Notes: generated by a model from the sequence alone, not told the origin. Counted from the stretch's first letter, positions 54,744 to 64,000 are shown. The stretch: DNA of 64,000 bases from Pseudomonas rustica (GCF_018336155.1 NZ_JAGYHF010000001.1:248001-312000), one strand, 5' to 3'. Made by a program: numbers and translations.

Positions 54744-54803
54744 ACTATAAACCCGTCGGCCAAATAATCTCAATATATAATTTTGCATCCCATATTTTGG
54801 GAT
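54744..54803 (-). promoter_or_regulatory. SDR-gene promoter and operator, related to the dgo promoter
   Basis: On the minus strand, -35 TTGAGA (54768-54773) and -10 TATAGT (54744-54749) are 18 bp apart. Upstream lies a palindrome TCCCA-TATTT-TGGGA (54788-54802) that touches the stop codon of the lactonase gene. The -35, the spacer length, the -10, the downstream CGCACTCAC and the AACAAAACAGGTGAAG block all match the dgoK region. Confidence 0.7.
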
Positions 54804-55679
54804 TTAACCAGCAAAGCGCGTACAGAGTTTTCCCGGTACATCAACGCGCATCGACAGCACTGCACCGTCCAGAGGATGGTTGTGCGGGCTCTGGGCGCTG
54901 GTGATGTACAGTGTTTTCAGGTCATCGCCACCGAACACGCAACTGGTCGGGCGGCTGACAGGCAACTCGATTTTGCGCTCGACTTTGCCCTCAGGCGTCA
55001 GGCGCAGCAGGCAGCTGCCATCCCAACGGGCATTCCACACGTAACCTTCGGCGTCCATCGCCGAACCGTCCGGGCCGCCCTGTTGGTCGGGGCCGTACCA
55101 GGTTTCGGCGGCACCGAGATGGCCGTCCGTTTGAATGAAATAGCGATGTAGCGTGCTGTCCATGCTGTCGCCGAACAGAACTGTGGTGCCGTCGTCACTC
55201 CACAGCAGCGTGTTGGGAATGCCCAAACCGCGCAGCAATGGCGTGACGCGTTGATCCGCATCGACGCGGAACAGGCCACCGGAGCGGCGAGTGATCGGCA
55301 GGTCTTCGCCATTTTCGCCGATGTTGTTTTGCATGGTGCCGAGCCACAAACGGCCTTGGCCATCGCAACGCGCTTCGTTGGGACGATTGCCGGGTTGCGG
55401 GTCGGCGACGCAGAACAGGGTCAGGCGCGGTTCGAGGCCGGGGGAATCGAGGTCGAGGCGATAGACGCCGCTGCTGAGCGTGACCAACGCATCGCCGCTG
55501 GCGCAGGGGATGAACGCGGAAACGTGCTCGGGCATTTGCCAGATTTGTACGTTCTGGCCGATCAGGCGCAGGGCCTGTTTGCCGGCGATGTCGACCCAGT
55601 ACAACGCCTGGGTCGGCGCGTCCCAGAACGGGCCTTCACCGAGTTGGGCGCGGTGTTGGGTCAGGGCGGTGCACGGCAT
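54804..55679 (-). CDS. SMP-30/gluconolactonase family sugar lactonase
   Basis: A 291-residue six-bladed propeller lactonase. Metal-binding residues are in LGEGPFWD (Glu about 14), RPNEARCDGQGRLWLG (Asn about 97) and PDGSAMDAEGYVWNARWDGSC (Asp about 197). It opens the aldonolactone made by the downstream SDR. The ATG at 55679 is chosen because GAGGA abuts the earlier ATG at 55685. Its own promoter must lie in or beyond the repeat at 55717-55808, or it is read from the gntR gene. Confidence 0.9.
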   Translation of the reverse strand: MPCTALTQHRAQLGEGPFWDAPTQALYWVDIAGKQALRLIGQNVQIWQMPEHVSAFIPCASGDALVTLSSGVYRLDLDSPGLEPRLTLFCVADPQPGNRPNEARCDGQGRLWLGTMQNNIGENGEDLPITRRSGGLFRVDADQRVTPLLRGLGIPNTLLWSDDGTTVLFGDSMDSTLHRYFIQTDGHLGAAETWYGPDQQGGPDGSAMDAEGYVWNARWDGSCLLRLTPEGKVERKIELPVSRPTSCVFGGDDLKTLYITSAQSPHNHPLDGAVLSMRVDVPGKLCTRFAG

Positions 55680-55716
55680 ATCCATTCCTCAGTTATTGTT
55701 GTTTTGCACACAGATT

Positions 55717-55808
55717 TGTAGGAGCAAGGCTTGCCCGCGAAGAGGCCGTTTGATCCGGCATCTTGGCTGACTGACACTACGCATTCGCGGGCAAGCCTTG
55801 CTCCTACA
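55717..55808. repeat. REP pair, family D (AGCAAGGCTTGCCCGCGAA variant)
   Basis: Inverted arms (tgtaggagcaaggcttgccc plus gcgaa) lie between the gntR gene and the lactonase gene. Confidence 0.88.
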
Positions 55809-55824
55809 ATGGGTCTTTGTGTGT

Positions 55825-56541
55825 TCAGCTGGCTTTTTTGTCGGCCATGACTTTCGGGTAAAAACGTTTGATCGCCAGGTCGGCGTTATCGATCAAAGTC
55901 ATGCACGCCCACACACCTCGTGCGGAATCCCGGGCAGCGATGGCGTCGGCCATGTCTTTGTGGATCGGTAATGTGCGGCGCAGTTCATCGGGATCGGCGG
56001 CAGACACTTCAAACGACACCGCCAACAACGCGCCGAGCGCCGGCACCATTTGTTCAATGAATTGATTGTGACTGGCCGCGAGGATGCATTCGTGAAAGAC
56101 CTGATCGGCGCGGTTGTAATCGATGCCGCTGTCGACCGCGCGTTCGAGGGCGTTGTAGGCCAGTTGAACGGCTTCGATCTGTTCGAAGGTGGCGCGTTCG
56201 CAGGCCCAGCGTACGGCCATCGGTTCGATGGTGCGGCGCAGATCAAGCAGGTCATCGACGAAGTTTTCCGGCAAGCCGTTGCGCGACAGCCAACCGACGA
56301 CTTGCGGATCGAACAGATTCCAGCGCCGAACCGGCAGCACGCGGGTGCCAACTTTCGGCCCGACTTCGAGCATGCCTTTGGCGACGAGGGTTTTGATTGC
56401 TTCGCGGATCACCGTGCGACTGACGCCGAGCTGTTCACCCAGATCCGCCTCGACCTTGATGGTCTGCCCAGGTTTGACCTGGCCGGCGGCGATCCAGCTG
56501 CCGAGCCAGTCAACCGTGGATGCGTGGAAGCTGCTGGACAT
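55825..56541 (-). CDS. FadR-type GntR regulator (DgoR-like)
   Basis: A 238-residue regulator with a GntR winged helix (residues 8-72, GEQLGVSRTVIREAIKTLVAKGMLEV) and a helical FCD domain with metal-binding histidines (FHECILAASHNQF near 150, TLPIHKDMADAI near 195). The linker RRWNLFDPQVVGWL resembles that of E. coli DgoR, which responds to D-galactonate. A palindrome lies 38 nt upstream of its ATG. It is likely to control this sugar cluster. The ATG at 56541 has GAGG 5 nt upstream. Confidence 0.9.
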   Translation of the reverse strand: MSSSFHASTVDWLGSWIAAGQVKPGQTIKVEADLGEQLGVSRTVIREAIKTLVAKGMLEVGPKVGTRVLPVRRWNLFDPQVVGWLSRNGLPENFVDDLLDLRRTIEPMAVRWACERATFEQIEAVQLAYNALERAVDSGIDYNRADQVFHECILAASHNQFIEQMVPALGALLAVSFEVSAADPDELRRTLPIHKDMADAIAARDSARGVWACMTLIDNADLAIKRFYPKVMADKKAS

Positions 56542-56578
56542 GAACACCTCAAAGCGGAGTGCGATGGGTGGTAAAGCT

Positions 56579-56593
56579 AATCATCATATGATT
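56579..56593. promoter_or_regulatory. Palindromic operator upstream of the fadR-type gntR gene
   Basis: AATCAT-CAT-ATGATT has perfect 6-bp arms and contains the 10-bp palindrome ATCATATGAT. It lies 38 nt before the ATG, where it would fit autoregulation. A related half is found upstream of araF at 53657-53676. Confidence 0.55.
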
Positions 56594-56610
56594 GGGTGTC
56601 AACAAAATCC

Positions 56611-56705
56611 CCTGTAGGAGTGAGCCTGCTCGCGATTGCGGAGTGTCAGTCACCACAAGGATTGACTGATCAACCGCTATCGCGAGCAGGCTCACTCCTA
56701 CAGGG
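56611..56705. repeat. REP pair, family D (GAGTGAGCCTGCTCGCGAT variant)
   Basis: Inverted arms cctgtaggagtgagcctgct plus cgcgat lie between the gntR regulator and the DUF1285 gene, 13 nt past the stop of the latter. Confidence 0.88.
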
Positions 56706-56717
56706 GGGATGTGTGTC

Positions 56718-57278
56718 TCAGGGTTCGAGGCCGATGCGGAAGAACTCGCCGCCGCTCCACACGCCCAGCCAGCGCTGGCCATCGATTTCGCGGCTGACCG
56801 CCAATTCCACCATTTGGTAGAACACATTGCGGTGAATCAACGCCTCAAGATTGGTACGCACATGCACATAAGGTGCAGGCTCTTGCGTCGTCGGATCAAT
56901 CTCGACGCGGATCGGATGCTCAGGCCCGGCCTCAGCCGTCTCATCCACATTGGTGGTAAAACGCAAAAGCTGCGCCTCACCCTCGCCTTCCACCTCAACG
57001 GCAATCGCCACAAACGGCGCGTCGTCGACCTTGATCCCGACCTTCTCGACCGGGGTAATCAGGAAATAATCATCGCCATCGCGGCGCATGATCGTCGAGA
57101 ACAGTTTGACCATCGGTTTGCGCCCGATCGGCGTGCCCAGGTAATACCAGGTGCCGTCGCGGGCGATGCGCATGTCGATGTCGCCGCAGAAGTCCGGGTT
57201 CCACAAGTGCACCGGCGGCAAGCCTTTGGTTTTGGGGATTTGTCCCAACAGGTCATTGGCTTTTTGCGGGCCACTCAT
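56718..57278 (-). CDS. DUF1285 domain-containing protein
   Basis: A 186-residue cytoplasmic protein that matches the DUF1285 pattern ([41 protein letters not shown], then [23 protein letters not shown]). It has no signal peptide and is mostly beta-structure. The function is unknown. The start [11 protein letters not shown] at 57278 follows GAGAAC-like AAGGAGAACGCC. It follows the DUF4823 lipoprotein gene by 16 nt and is probably co-transcribed with it. Confidence 0.88.
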   Translation of the reverse strand: MSGPQKANDLLGQIPKTKGLPPVHLWNPDFCGDIDMRIARDGTWYYLGTPIGRKPMVKLFSTIMRRDGDDYFLITPVEKVGIKVDDAPFVAIAVEVEGEGEAQLLRFTTNVDETAEAGPEHPIRVEIDPTTQEPAPYVHVRTNLEALIHRNVFYQMVELAVSREIDGQRWLGVWSGGEFFRIGLEP

Positions 57279-57294
57279 GGCGTTCTCCTTGAAT

Positions 57295-57900
57295 TTATTG
57301 GTCGCCGATCCCCAACAGGCTGCGCGCGTACTGTGCCAGCGGCGGGCCAATGAGGTCTTCGGGTTTATTGTCGTGGAACGTCAGTAAACCGCCACGACTT
57401 TTGATGCGTGCAGTATCAATCAAATACTGGGTGCTGGTCTCGATCAACATGATCTGAATCACGCCACCGTCAATGCCGAGACGGTCGACCGCTTCTTCAT
57501 CGAGCCATTCATCAGAGTTACCAATGCGATCGTCAGCCTTGGCGAAACGCGTGTACAGCAGGTAATGAGCACCGGCATCGCGTGCTTCGCCCATCGCTTG
57601 ATCGAGGCCTTCCGGCGCGCGAGCGCGGCGCACCATCGGGAAGTATTCGACGAAACCCTTGAAGGCTTCTTCGGCGACCACGTTTGGACGAGGGTAAGAA
57701 CCGCCCGGCGGGGCGAACGCGCCTTGGGCGATGTAGATGAACGAATCAGGCTGAATGCGGAAGTTGTTCACGCGACGGCTGTCGCTGTGATCGAGCAAAC
57801 CGGCGTCGCTCATCTGGTAGCGAGTGCCTTCGGCCATATCGCTGACAGTCATACAGCCGCCAAGCGCCAAAACGGCCAGCAGCAAAACCAGGCTACGCAT
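57295..57900 (-). CDS. DUF4823 domain-containing lipoprotein
   Basis: A 201-residue lipoprotein (lipobox LGGC, Cys16) with the DUF4823 pattern ([25 protein letters not shown], then [15 protein letters not shown] and [27 protein letters not shown]). It is probably an outer-membrane or inner-membrane lipoprotein of unknown function. It leads the two-gene transcript with DUF1285. Confidence 0.88.
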   Translation of the reverse strand: MRSLVLLLAVLALGGCMTVSDMAEGTRYQMSDAGLLDHSDSRRVNNFRIQPDSFIYIAQGAFAPPGGSYPRPNVVAEEAFKGFVEYFPMVRRARAPEGLDQAMGEARDAGAHYLLYTRFAKADDRIGNSDEWLDEEAVDRLGIDGGVIQIMLIETSTQYLIDTARIKSRGGLLTFHDNKPEDLIGPPLAQYARSLLGIGDQ

Positions 57901-58000
57901 CCTATTCCTCCAGAGGCCGGTGACGGAAAACCGGCGAATGGCCGTTGGATGCAGCTTTTGCGCCAGCTCTGTTTTTTCGTTGTGTTGTTAGTTAGATCGT

Positions 58001-58070
58001 ATTCGCGAGCAAGCCCGCTCCCACACAGGAACACATTCCAAGGTGGGAGCGGGCTTGCTCGCGAAAGCGG
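58001..58070. repeat. REP pair, family D
   Basis: Inverted attcgcgagcaagcccgctc units with a 20-bp gap lie 5 nt past the moaA stop. Confidence 0.9.
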
Positions 58071-58074
58071 CTGA

Positions 58075-59043
58075 TCAGCCGCCGATAATCTTCATGACGG
58101 TCGCACCGCCAGAGAACGCCACTTCCTGCTTGTCGCCCAACGCCTTGACCAACAAACGCTGCAGCGCTGGCAACGCCTGATGACGCGGCTTATCAAGCAG
58201 ATCACCGACATAGTGGCGGTTGCTCGACGACAGGCAGCCATGCAGCCAACCCGTCGACGACAGTCGCAAGCGCGAGCATGTCCGACAGAACGGCACGCTT
58301 TCGTTGGCGATCACGCCGAAGTTGCCCAGGCCAGGAATCGCATAGCGCACAGCGGTGGCATCGATCGGCGCATCAGTCTGCGCATACTCGTAGCGCTCGC
58401 CGATCAGGCTGAGCAATTGCTCAAGGCTGACGAATTGTTGCAGGAAGGCATTGGAGTCTTTGGCCAGGTGGCCCATGCGCATCAATTCGATGAAGCGCAG
58501 TTCGAAACCTCGTTGCAGACAGTAATCAAGCAGCGGCATCACTTGATCAAGGTTCTGCCCGCGCAACGGCACCATGTTGACCTTGATCTTCATCCCCGCG
58601 GCGGCGGCTTGATCCATGCCATCAAGCACGGTGGCCAGATCGCCGCCACGGGCGATGCTGCGGAAAGCGCCAGCGTCGAGGGTATCGAGGGACACGTTGA
58701 TCCGGCGTATACCGGCATCGACCAGCAGCGGGAGTTTCTTGGCGAGAAGTTGGCCGTTGGTGGTCAGGCTGATGTCTTCCAGGCCCATCTTGCCGACGGC
58801 GGTCATGAACGATTCGAGTTTCGGGCTGACCAGCGGCTCGCCGCCGGTGATGCGCAAGCGCTCGATACCGGCCGCTTCGATCAGGTACTCAACGCCGCGC
58901 GCCATGGCTTCGGCCGACAGTTCATCCTGCGCAGCCACCAGCCGCTTGCCGTTGGGCACGCAGTAGGTACACGCGTAATTGCAGGCTGAGGTCAGGCTGA
59001 TGCGCAAATTGCGAAAACGCCTGCCTTGACGGTCAACGATCAT
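58075..59043 (-). CDS. moaA: GTP 3',8-cyclase MoaA
   Basis: A 322-residue radical-SAM enzyme that starts molybdenum cofactor synthesis by converting GTP to 3',8-cyclo-GTP. N-terminal 4Fe-4S motif CNYACTYC (residues 20-27) and C-terminal cluster CRTCSRLRLSSTGWLHGC (residues about 247-264). The C-terminus ends in GG as in active MoaA. The ATG at 59043 gives the standard MIVDRQGRRFRNLRIS start; longer starts are not conserved. No other moa gene is adjacent. Confidence 0.95.
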   Translation of the reverse strand: MIVDRQGRRFRNLRISLTSACNYACTYCVPNGKRLVAAQDELSAEAMARGVEYLIEAAGIERLRITGGEPLVSPKLESFMTAVGKMGLEDISLTTNGQLLAKKLPLLVDAGIRRINVSLDTLDAGAFRSIARGGDLATVLDGMDQAAAAGMKIKVNMVPLRGQNLDQVMPLLDYCLQRGFELRFIELMRMGHLAKDSNAFLQQFVSLEQLLSLIGERYEYAQTDAPIDATAVRYAIPGLGNFGVIANESVPFCRTCSRLRLSSTGWLHGCLSSSNRHYVGDLLDKPRHQALPALQRLLVKALGDKQEVAFSGGATVMKIIGG

Positions 59044-59180
59044 GATCACTCCGGCGGAAAAATTTCGAGCCGCTAAAACTTGACTCACAAATCAAGTTTT
59101 AGCAAGCCCTATGCCTGAGTATATTCCTGCGGTACTGCGACATGTAGCGAAATCATGGCGCAATAAGGCGGCTGAATGGC

Positions 59181-59819
59181 TCAGCTGCTTGGGGTTTCCG
59201 GGTCGCGCTTGCGCTTGTTGCCCATGCGCACGCCAATGTCCATCAGGAACTGGAAGAAACCTTCCTGATCTTCCAGCACGTTGCTCCAGAACGGCGAGTG
59301 ATACAGCGCCACCGCGCCGTGCACCAGCGCCCAGGATGCGCAGTAGTGGAAGTACGGCGGCACGTCTTCGAGTTTGCCTTCGCTGATGCGGCCCTTGATC
59401 AACAGGGTCAGACGTTCGAAGTTCGAGGCACGGATCTTGTGCAGCTCTTCGACCATTTCCGGCACTTGATTGCCCTTGACCACCTTCTCTTCGAGGCGAT
59501 CGAACAGGCGATAGCGCTGCGGGTCGCGCATGCGGAATTCGAAATAGGCGCGGGACAGCGCTTCCTTGTCCTTGTCGACGTCGGCCGAATGCAGCAGCTC
59601 GTTCAAATCGCGCTCGTAATCGAGCATCAGGCGCAGGTAGATTTCCGCCTTGGATTTGAAGTGCTTGTAGATCGTGCCTTTGCCGATACCGACGGCATCA
59701 GCAATCATCTCGACGGTGACACTGTCTTCACCTTGGTCGAGGAACAGCTTGAGCGCGGTATCGAGAATTTCTTGCTCGCGGCGACGAAACTCACGGACCT
59801 TACGAGGTTCTTTGTGCAT
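59181..59819 (-). CDS. TetR/AcrR family transcriptional regulator
   Basis: A 212-residue TetR protein. HTH at residues 10-60 (REQEILDTALKLFLDQGEDSVTVEMIADAVGIGKGTIYKHFKSKAEIYLRLM) is clear; the ligand domain is helical and ends with KRKRDPETPSS. It belongs to the conserved chromosomal block tetR-rgsA-tatD-pilZ-holB. Its targets are unknown. It is transcribed away from the rgsA region. Confidence 0.93.
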   Translation of the reverse strand: MHKEPRKVREFRRREQEILDTALKLFLDQGEDSVTVEMIADAVGIGKGTIYKHFKSKAEIYLRLMLDYERDLNELLHSADVDKDKEALSRAYFEFRMRDPQRYRLFDRLEEKVVKGNQVPEMVEELHKIRASNFERLTLLIKGRISEGKLEDVPPYFHYCASWALVHGAVALYHSPFWSNVLEDQEGFFQFLMDIGVRMGNKRKRDPETPSS

Positions 59820-60033
59820 AAGAAAAGGTCTGAAGGGTCAAAATTCGAAGCCGCGTATTATGCCTAACTTGCGCAAAAATGCACGGATCATCCGACCATA
59901 TCTGCGTTTCTTGTTCATTTTGAGAACGTTTTGGACGCAATGAGAACTCAACTGAAGCAAACGTATTCCAAATTTGTTTAAAAACCCCGACCGGCTCACT
60001 GGACTGCACGCCAGACTGATCAATACTTGAACT

Positions 60034-60152
60034 GTCGGGCGACATCTCCCCCAAGTGTCGCGCCGATAAAGGTACCAACGGACCGCGTGCCTTTGTTTTA
60101 CTCCTAATGGTCTTAACCCGGATTCACCCCCCAGAACCCGGGTTTTTTTTGC
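60034..60152 (+). ncRNA. rgsA: RgsA small RNA
   Basis: The position between the tetR gene and tatD is that of rgsA (PA2958.1) in P. aeruginosa. A CAATACT element at 60021-60027 fits an RpoS-type -10, giving a start near 60034 and an RNA of about 119 nt that ends in the terminator at 60116-60152. RgsA depends on RpoS and indirectly on GacA, binds Hfq and affects oxidative-stress resistance. The exact 5' end is inferred, and no protein-coding frame accounts for the segment. Confidence 0.72.
60116..60152 (+). terminator. Intrinsic terminator of rgsA
   Basis: Stem aacccgg/ccgggtt with a long C-rich loop (attcaccccccagaa) and eight T on the plus strand. The C-rich loop may also serve as a target-pairing segment. 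Confidence 0.9.
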
Positions 60153-60192
60153 CTGCGATTTGACCCTTACCCAAGCTACCCGAACATCACAC

Positions 60193-60277
60193 CTGTAGGA
60201 GCTGCCGCAGGCTGCGATCTTTTGCCCTTGCCTGTCAAAATCAAGATCAAAAGATCGCAGCCTGCGGCAGCTCCTAC
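60193..60277. repeat. REP pair, family A, overlapping the tatD stop codon
   Basis: Inverted family-A units with a 29-bp gap. The right arm (cagctcctaca) contains the TAG stop of tatD at 60274-60276, so the repeat supplies the last codons of the gene. Confidence 0.9.
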
Positions 60278-61065
60278 ATGGCAGATTTAACGGAGGCCAG
60301 CGGGAACAGGCGTTTGAAGTTCTCGGTGGTCTGCTCGGCAAAGCGCTCGTAGTTCTCACCGCGCAGCATCGCGAGGAATTCCGCGACTTCACGCACGTAT
60401 TGCGGCAGGTTTGGCTTGCCGCGGTACGGGATCGGCGCCAGGTACGGCGAGTCGGTTTCCACCAGCAAGCGATCCGCCGGGACTTTGCTCGCGACATCGC
60501 GCAACGCATCGGCATTGCGGAACGTGACGATCCCCGACAGGGAAATGTAATAACCCATGTCCAGCGCAGCCTTGGCCATGTTCCAGTCTTCGGTGAAGCA
60601 ATGCAGCACACCGGCCTGAGGCAACGCCGCTTCGCGCAACAATTCGAGGGTATCGGCCCGCGCGCCACGGGTGTGGATGATCACCGGTTTGCCCGTCTGC
60701 TGAGCCGCTTGCAGGTGCAGACGAAATGACTCCTGCTGCAACTCAGCGGCTTCCGGCTCGTAGTGATAGTCCAGACCGGTTTCGCCGATCGCCACCACTT
60801 TCGAGTGATTGAGTTCGTGCAGCAACCAATCCAGCGCAGGCGCAGCGCCCGGCTGCACATCCAGCGGATGCACGCCGACCGAGCAATCGACGTCGTCGTA
60901 ACGCTCAGCAAGGGCTTTGACGTCGGCAGCGTTGTCGGCACTGACGCCGATGCACAGAAAGTGCCCTACCCCGCGCTGCCGGGCGGCATCGAGTGCGGCA
61001 TCCAGCGAACCGTCATGGGCGGCGAGGTCGAGGCGATCAAGGTGACAATGGGAATCTACGAGCAT
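60274..61065 (-). CDS. tatD: TatD family metal-dependent hydrolase (DNase)
   Basis: A 263-residue TIM-barrel hydrolase with the N-terminal MLVDSHCHLDRLDL, metal ligands GETGLDYHY (about 93), IHTRGARADTLELL (about 128), HCFTEDW (about 153) and ETDSPYLAP (about 205). This branch (YcfH-like) may act as a D-aminoacyl-tRNA deacylase or 3'-5' exonuclease. It follows the pilZ gene by 15 nt and is the last gene of the mltG-tmk-holB-pilZ-tatD operon. Its stop lies in a REP unit. Confidence 0.93.
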   Translation of the reverse strand: MLVDSHCHLDRLDLAAHDGSLDAALDAARQRGVGHFLCIGVSADNAADVKALAERYDDVDCSVGVHPLDVQPGAAPALDWLLHELNHSKVVAIGETGLDYHYEPEAAELQQESFRLHLQAAQQTGKPVIIHTRGARADTLELLREAALPQAGVLHCFTEDWNMAKAALDMGYYISLSGIVTFRNADALRDVASKVPADRLLVETDSPYLAPIPYRGKPNLPQYVREVAEFLAMLRGENYERFAEQTTENFKRLFPLASVKSAM

Positions 61066-61080
61066 AAAAAGGACGGCTAC

Positions 61081-61437
61081 TTACATCGTATGAGTGGGAC
61101 GGTCGGACTTGAGGGCTCCGGCCAGATGGGTTTCGATGCGACTGCGCGCGGTGTTGTCGCCATCATTAAACTGCACGCCGACACCGGCGGCGCGATTGCC
61201 CTGCGCACCTTTGGGCGTGATCCAGGCGACCTTGCCGGCCACCGGAATCTTCTCCGCCTCGTCCATCAGGTTCAGCAGCATGAACACCTCGTCGCCCAAC
61301 TTGTAGCTCTTGTTGGTCGGGATGAACAGACCGCCGTTCTTGATGAACGGCATGTAGGCGGCGTAAAGCACCGACTTGTCCTTGATGGTCAGGGACAAGA
61401 TGCCATTACGCGGCCCCGGGCTGACGGGTTCATTCAT
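61081..61437 (-). CDS. pilZ: PilZ domain protein (type IV pilus assembly)
   Basis: A 118-residue PilZ protein like P. aeruginosa PilZ. The N-terminus (GILSLTIKDKSVLYAAYMPFIKNGGLFIPT) and the GVGVQF end fit the founding member, which lacks the RxxxR part of the c-di-GMP site and so does not bind the ligand; here the site (LSLTIKDKS) likewise has no RxxxR. It works with PilB and FimX in pilus assembly. GGAGG precedes the ATG at 61437. Confidence 0.9.
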   Translation of the reverse strand: MNEPVSPGPRNGILSLTIKDKSVLYAAYMPFIKNGGLFIPTNKSYKLGDEVFMLLNLMDEAEKIPVAGKVAWITPKGAQGNRAAGVGVQFNDGDNTARSRIETHLAGALKSDRPTHTM

Positions 61438-61479
61438 GTTGACCTCCACTGCTGATGTTCAGAGTCTAGGTACACATTC

Positions 61480-63097
<1,618 letters not shown>

Positions 63098-63107
63098 TTA
63101 GTCAAAG

Positions 63108-64000
63108 TCATTGCGCGTTAGAGGGTGCAGCGGCGTCAGGTGCCGGGGTTGGCGCAGGTTCCTCGGCGGGAACTTGCGGCAACGCTTCCGGCGCGGTATC
63201 CGGTGATGCTGCAGGAATCGGATCTTGCGCAGATTCCGGTGTAACTGCAGGCGCCGGGCTGGAACGATAATCCGCACGACGCTTGAGCTGAAACTCACGC
63301 ACCGCCGCGTTATGCGCATCGAGATCATCCGAGAACACATGACTGCCGTCGCCACGCGCGACGAAATACAGGCTGGTGCCATCGACCGGATTCAGCGCCG
63401 CATGAATCGCTTCACGCCCGACCATCGCAATTGGCGTCGGCGGCAGGCCGGGAATCACATAGGTGTTGTAAGGCGTCGGCTCTTTCAAATGCGCGCGGGT
63501 CAGCTTGCCGGTGTAGCGATCACCCAAACCGTAGATCACCGTCGGGTCGGTCTGCAACTGCATGCCCAACGCCATCCGCCGTACGAAGACCCCGGCAATC
63601 TGCCCGCGCTCTTGCGGGACGCCGGTTTCTTTTTCGACCAGCGAGGCCATGATCAGCGCTTGATATGGCTCCCGGTAAGGCACATCAGACGCACGTTTTT
63701 CCCATTCGCTGGACAGCACTTCATCGAGACGGTCGAAGGACTTTTTCAGCAACTCGGCATCGGTCATACCGCGCACGAAGCGGTAGGTGTCAGGGAAGAA
63801 ACGCCCTTCCGGAAACAGGCCTTTGTGGCCAATCTTCGCCATTACGTCGCTGTCGCTCAAACCGCTCAGGGTCTGCTCGATTTTCTCGTCCTTGGCCAAT
63901 GCAGCACGCACTTGATGGAAGTTCCAGCCCTCGACCAGGGTCAGGCTGTACTGAACCACGTCGCCGCGCTTCCACGAATCGATCAGACCGTTAACGGTCA
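63108..64000 (-). CDS. mltG: Endolytic transglycosylase MltG (YceG), C-terminal part
   Basis: The gene runs off the right edge; 297 codons are visible and the frame stays open to 64000. The core has WKRGDVVQYSLTLVEGW, the catalytic glutamate in ASLVEKETGVPQERGQIAGVF, and LQTDPTVIYGLG and NTYVIPGLPPTPI. MltG cuts nascent peptidoglycan strands and sets their length. After the normal end (about RRADYRSS) an extra tail of about 50 residues, rich in Pro, Ala and Glu, follows; it is not part of the family fold. Confidence 0.95.
   Translation of the reverse strand, partial: TVNGLIDSWKRGDVVQYSLTLVEGWNFHQVRAALAKDEKIEQTLSGLSDSDVMAKIGHKGLFPEGRFFPDTYRFVRGMTDAELLKKSFDRLDEVLSSEWEKRASDVPYREPYQALIMASLVEKETGVPQERGQIAGVFVRRMALGMQLQTDPTVIYGLGDRYTGKLTRAHLKEPTPYNTYVIPGLPPTPIAMVGREAIHAALNPVDGTSLYFVARGDGSHVFSDDLDAHNAAVREFQLKRRADYRSSPAPAVTPESAQDPIPAASPDTAPEALPQVPAEEPAPTPAPDAAAPSNAQ

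Noticed and set aside
49852..55679. A complete L-arabinose oxidative pathway
   Set aside because: The importer, dehydrogenase and lactonase are present, but no L-arabonate dehydratase, KDA dehydratase or ketoglutarate semialdehyde dehydrogenase gene is in the window. The dgo enzymes favour galactose, so arabinose is left only as an alternative substrate.

Overview
The window is about 64 kb of chromosome from a Pseudomonas of the P. fluorescens group. Three things point there. The gene orders match those known from Pseudomonas chromosomes (trhO-bolA-fumC; thiolase-pap-mnmC-NAGGN operon; etfBA/ETF-QO; mltG-tmk-holB-pilZ-tatD-rgsA-tetR). The coding DNA is GC-rich with few gaps. At least five families of paired extragenic palindromes (REP/BIME) sit between genes, including the 'GTAGGAGCTGCCGCAGGCTGCGATC' type common in this group. 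No tRNA, rRNA, CRISPR array, prophage or intact insertion sequence was seen.

Layout. 1-4.3 kb: trhO (partial), bolA, a DUF2059 protein, fumC and a DMT exporter. 4.3-9.4 kb: thiolase, polyphosphate:AMP phosphotransferase and mnmC. 9.35-14.2 kb: one very large gene for a toxin/effector-like protein, with an N-terminal toxin-like region, leucine-rich repeats and a C-terminal NEL-type E3 ubiquitin ligase domain. 14.5-19.3 kb: the N-acetylglutaminylglutamine amide (NAGGN) osmolyte operon. 19.5-29.6 kb: small conserved genes (YheU, a third-type CsrA/Rsm, YnfA, DUF3309), an LtaS-like phosphoglycerol transferase, START and YkgJ proteins, a MocR regulator and an OmpA-lipoprotein operon. 29.6-33.6 kb: divergent etfBA and ETF-QO with a PsrA-type operator between them.

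33.7-56.5 kb is a catabolic region. The dgoK-dgoA-dgoD-transporter-iclR operon encodes the DeLey-Doudoroff route for D-galactonate. About 13 kb away, on the same strand, lie a fadR-type gntR gene, an SMP-30 lactonase, an SDR sugar dehydrogenase and an AraFGH-type ABC importer. Together these could import an aldose such as D-galactose (or L-arabinose), oxidise it to the lactone, open the lactone, and feed galactonate into the dgo enzymes. The dgo promoter and the SDR promoter are visibly related (same -35, -10, 18-bp spacer, upstream operator and leader), so the two clusters probably form one regulon. The SDR copy has gained a leader with a strong terminator hairpin and a short leader ORF. Between the two clusters sit stress-type small genes and a four-gene set (NCS1 permease, PfkB kinase, ADP-ribosylglycohydrolase, GntR/UTRA regulator) that resembles E. 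coli yegTUVW with a different transporter.

56.7-64 kb: DUF1285 and DUF4823 proteins, moaA, a TetR regulator, the sRNA rgsA, and the tatD-pilZ-holB-tmk-mltG operon, which runs off the right edge.

All calls come from reading the sequence and from memory of protein families. No database search was possible.
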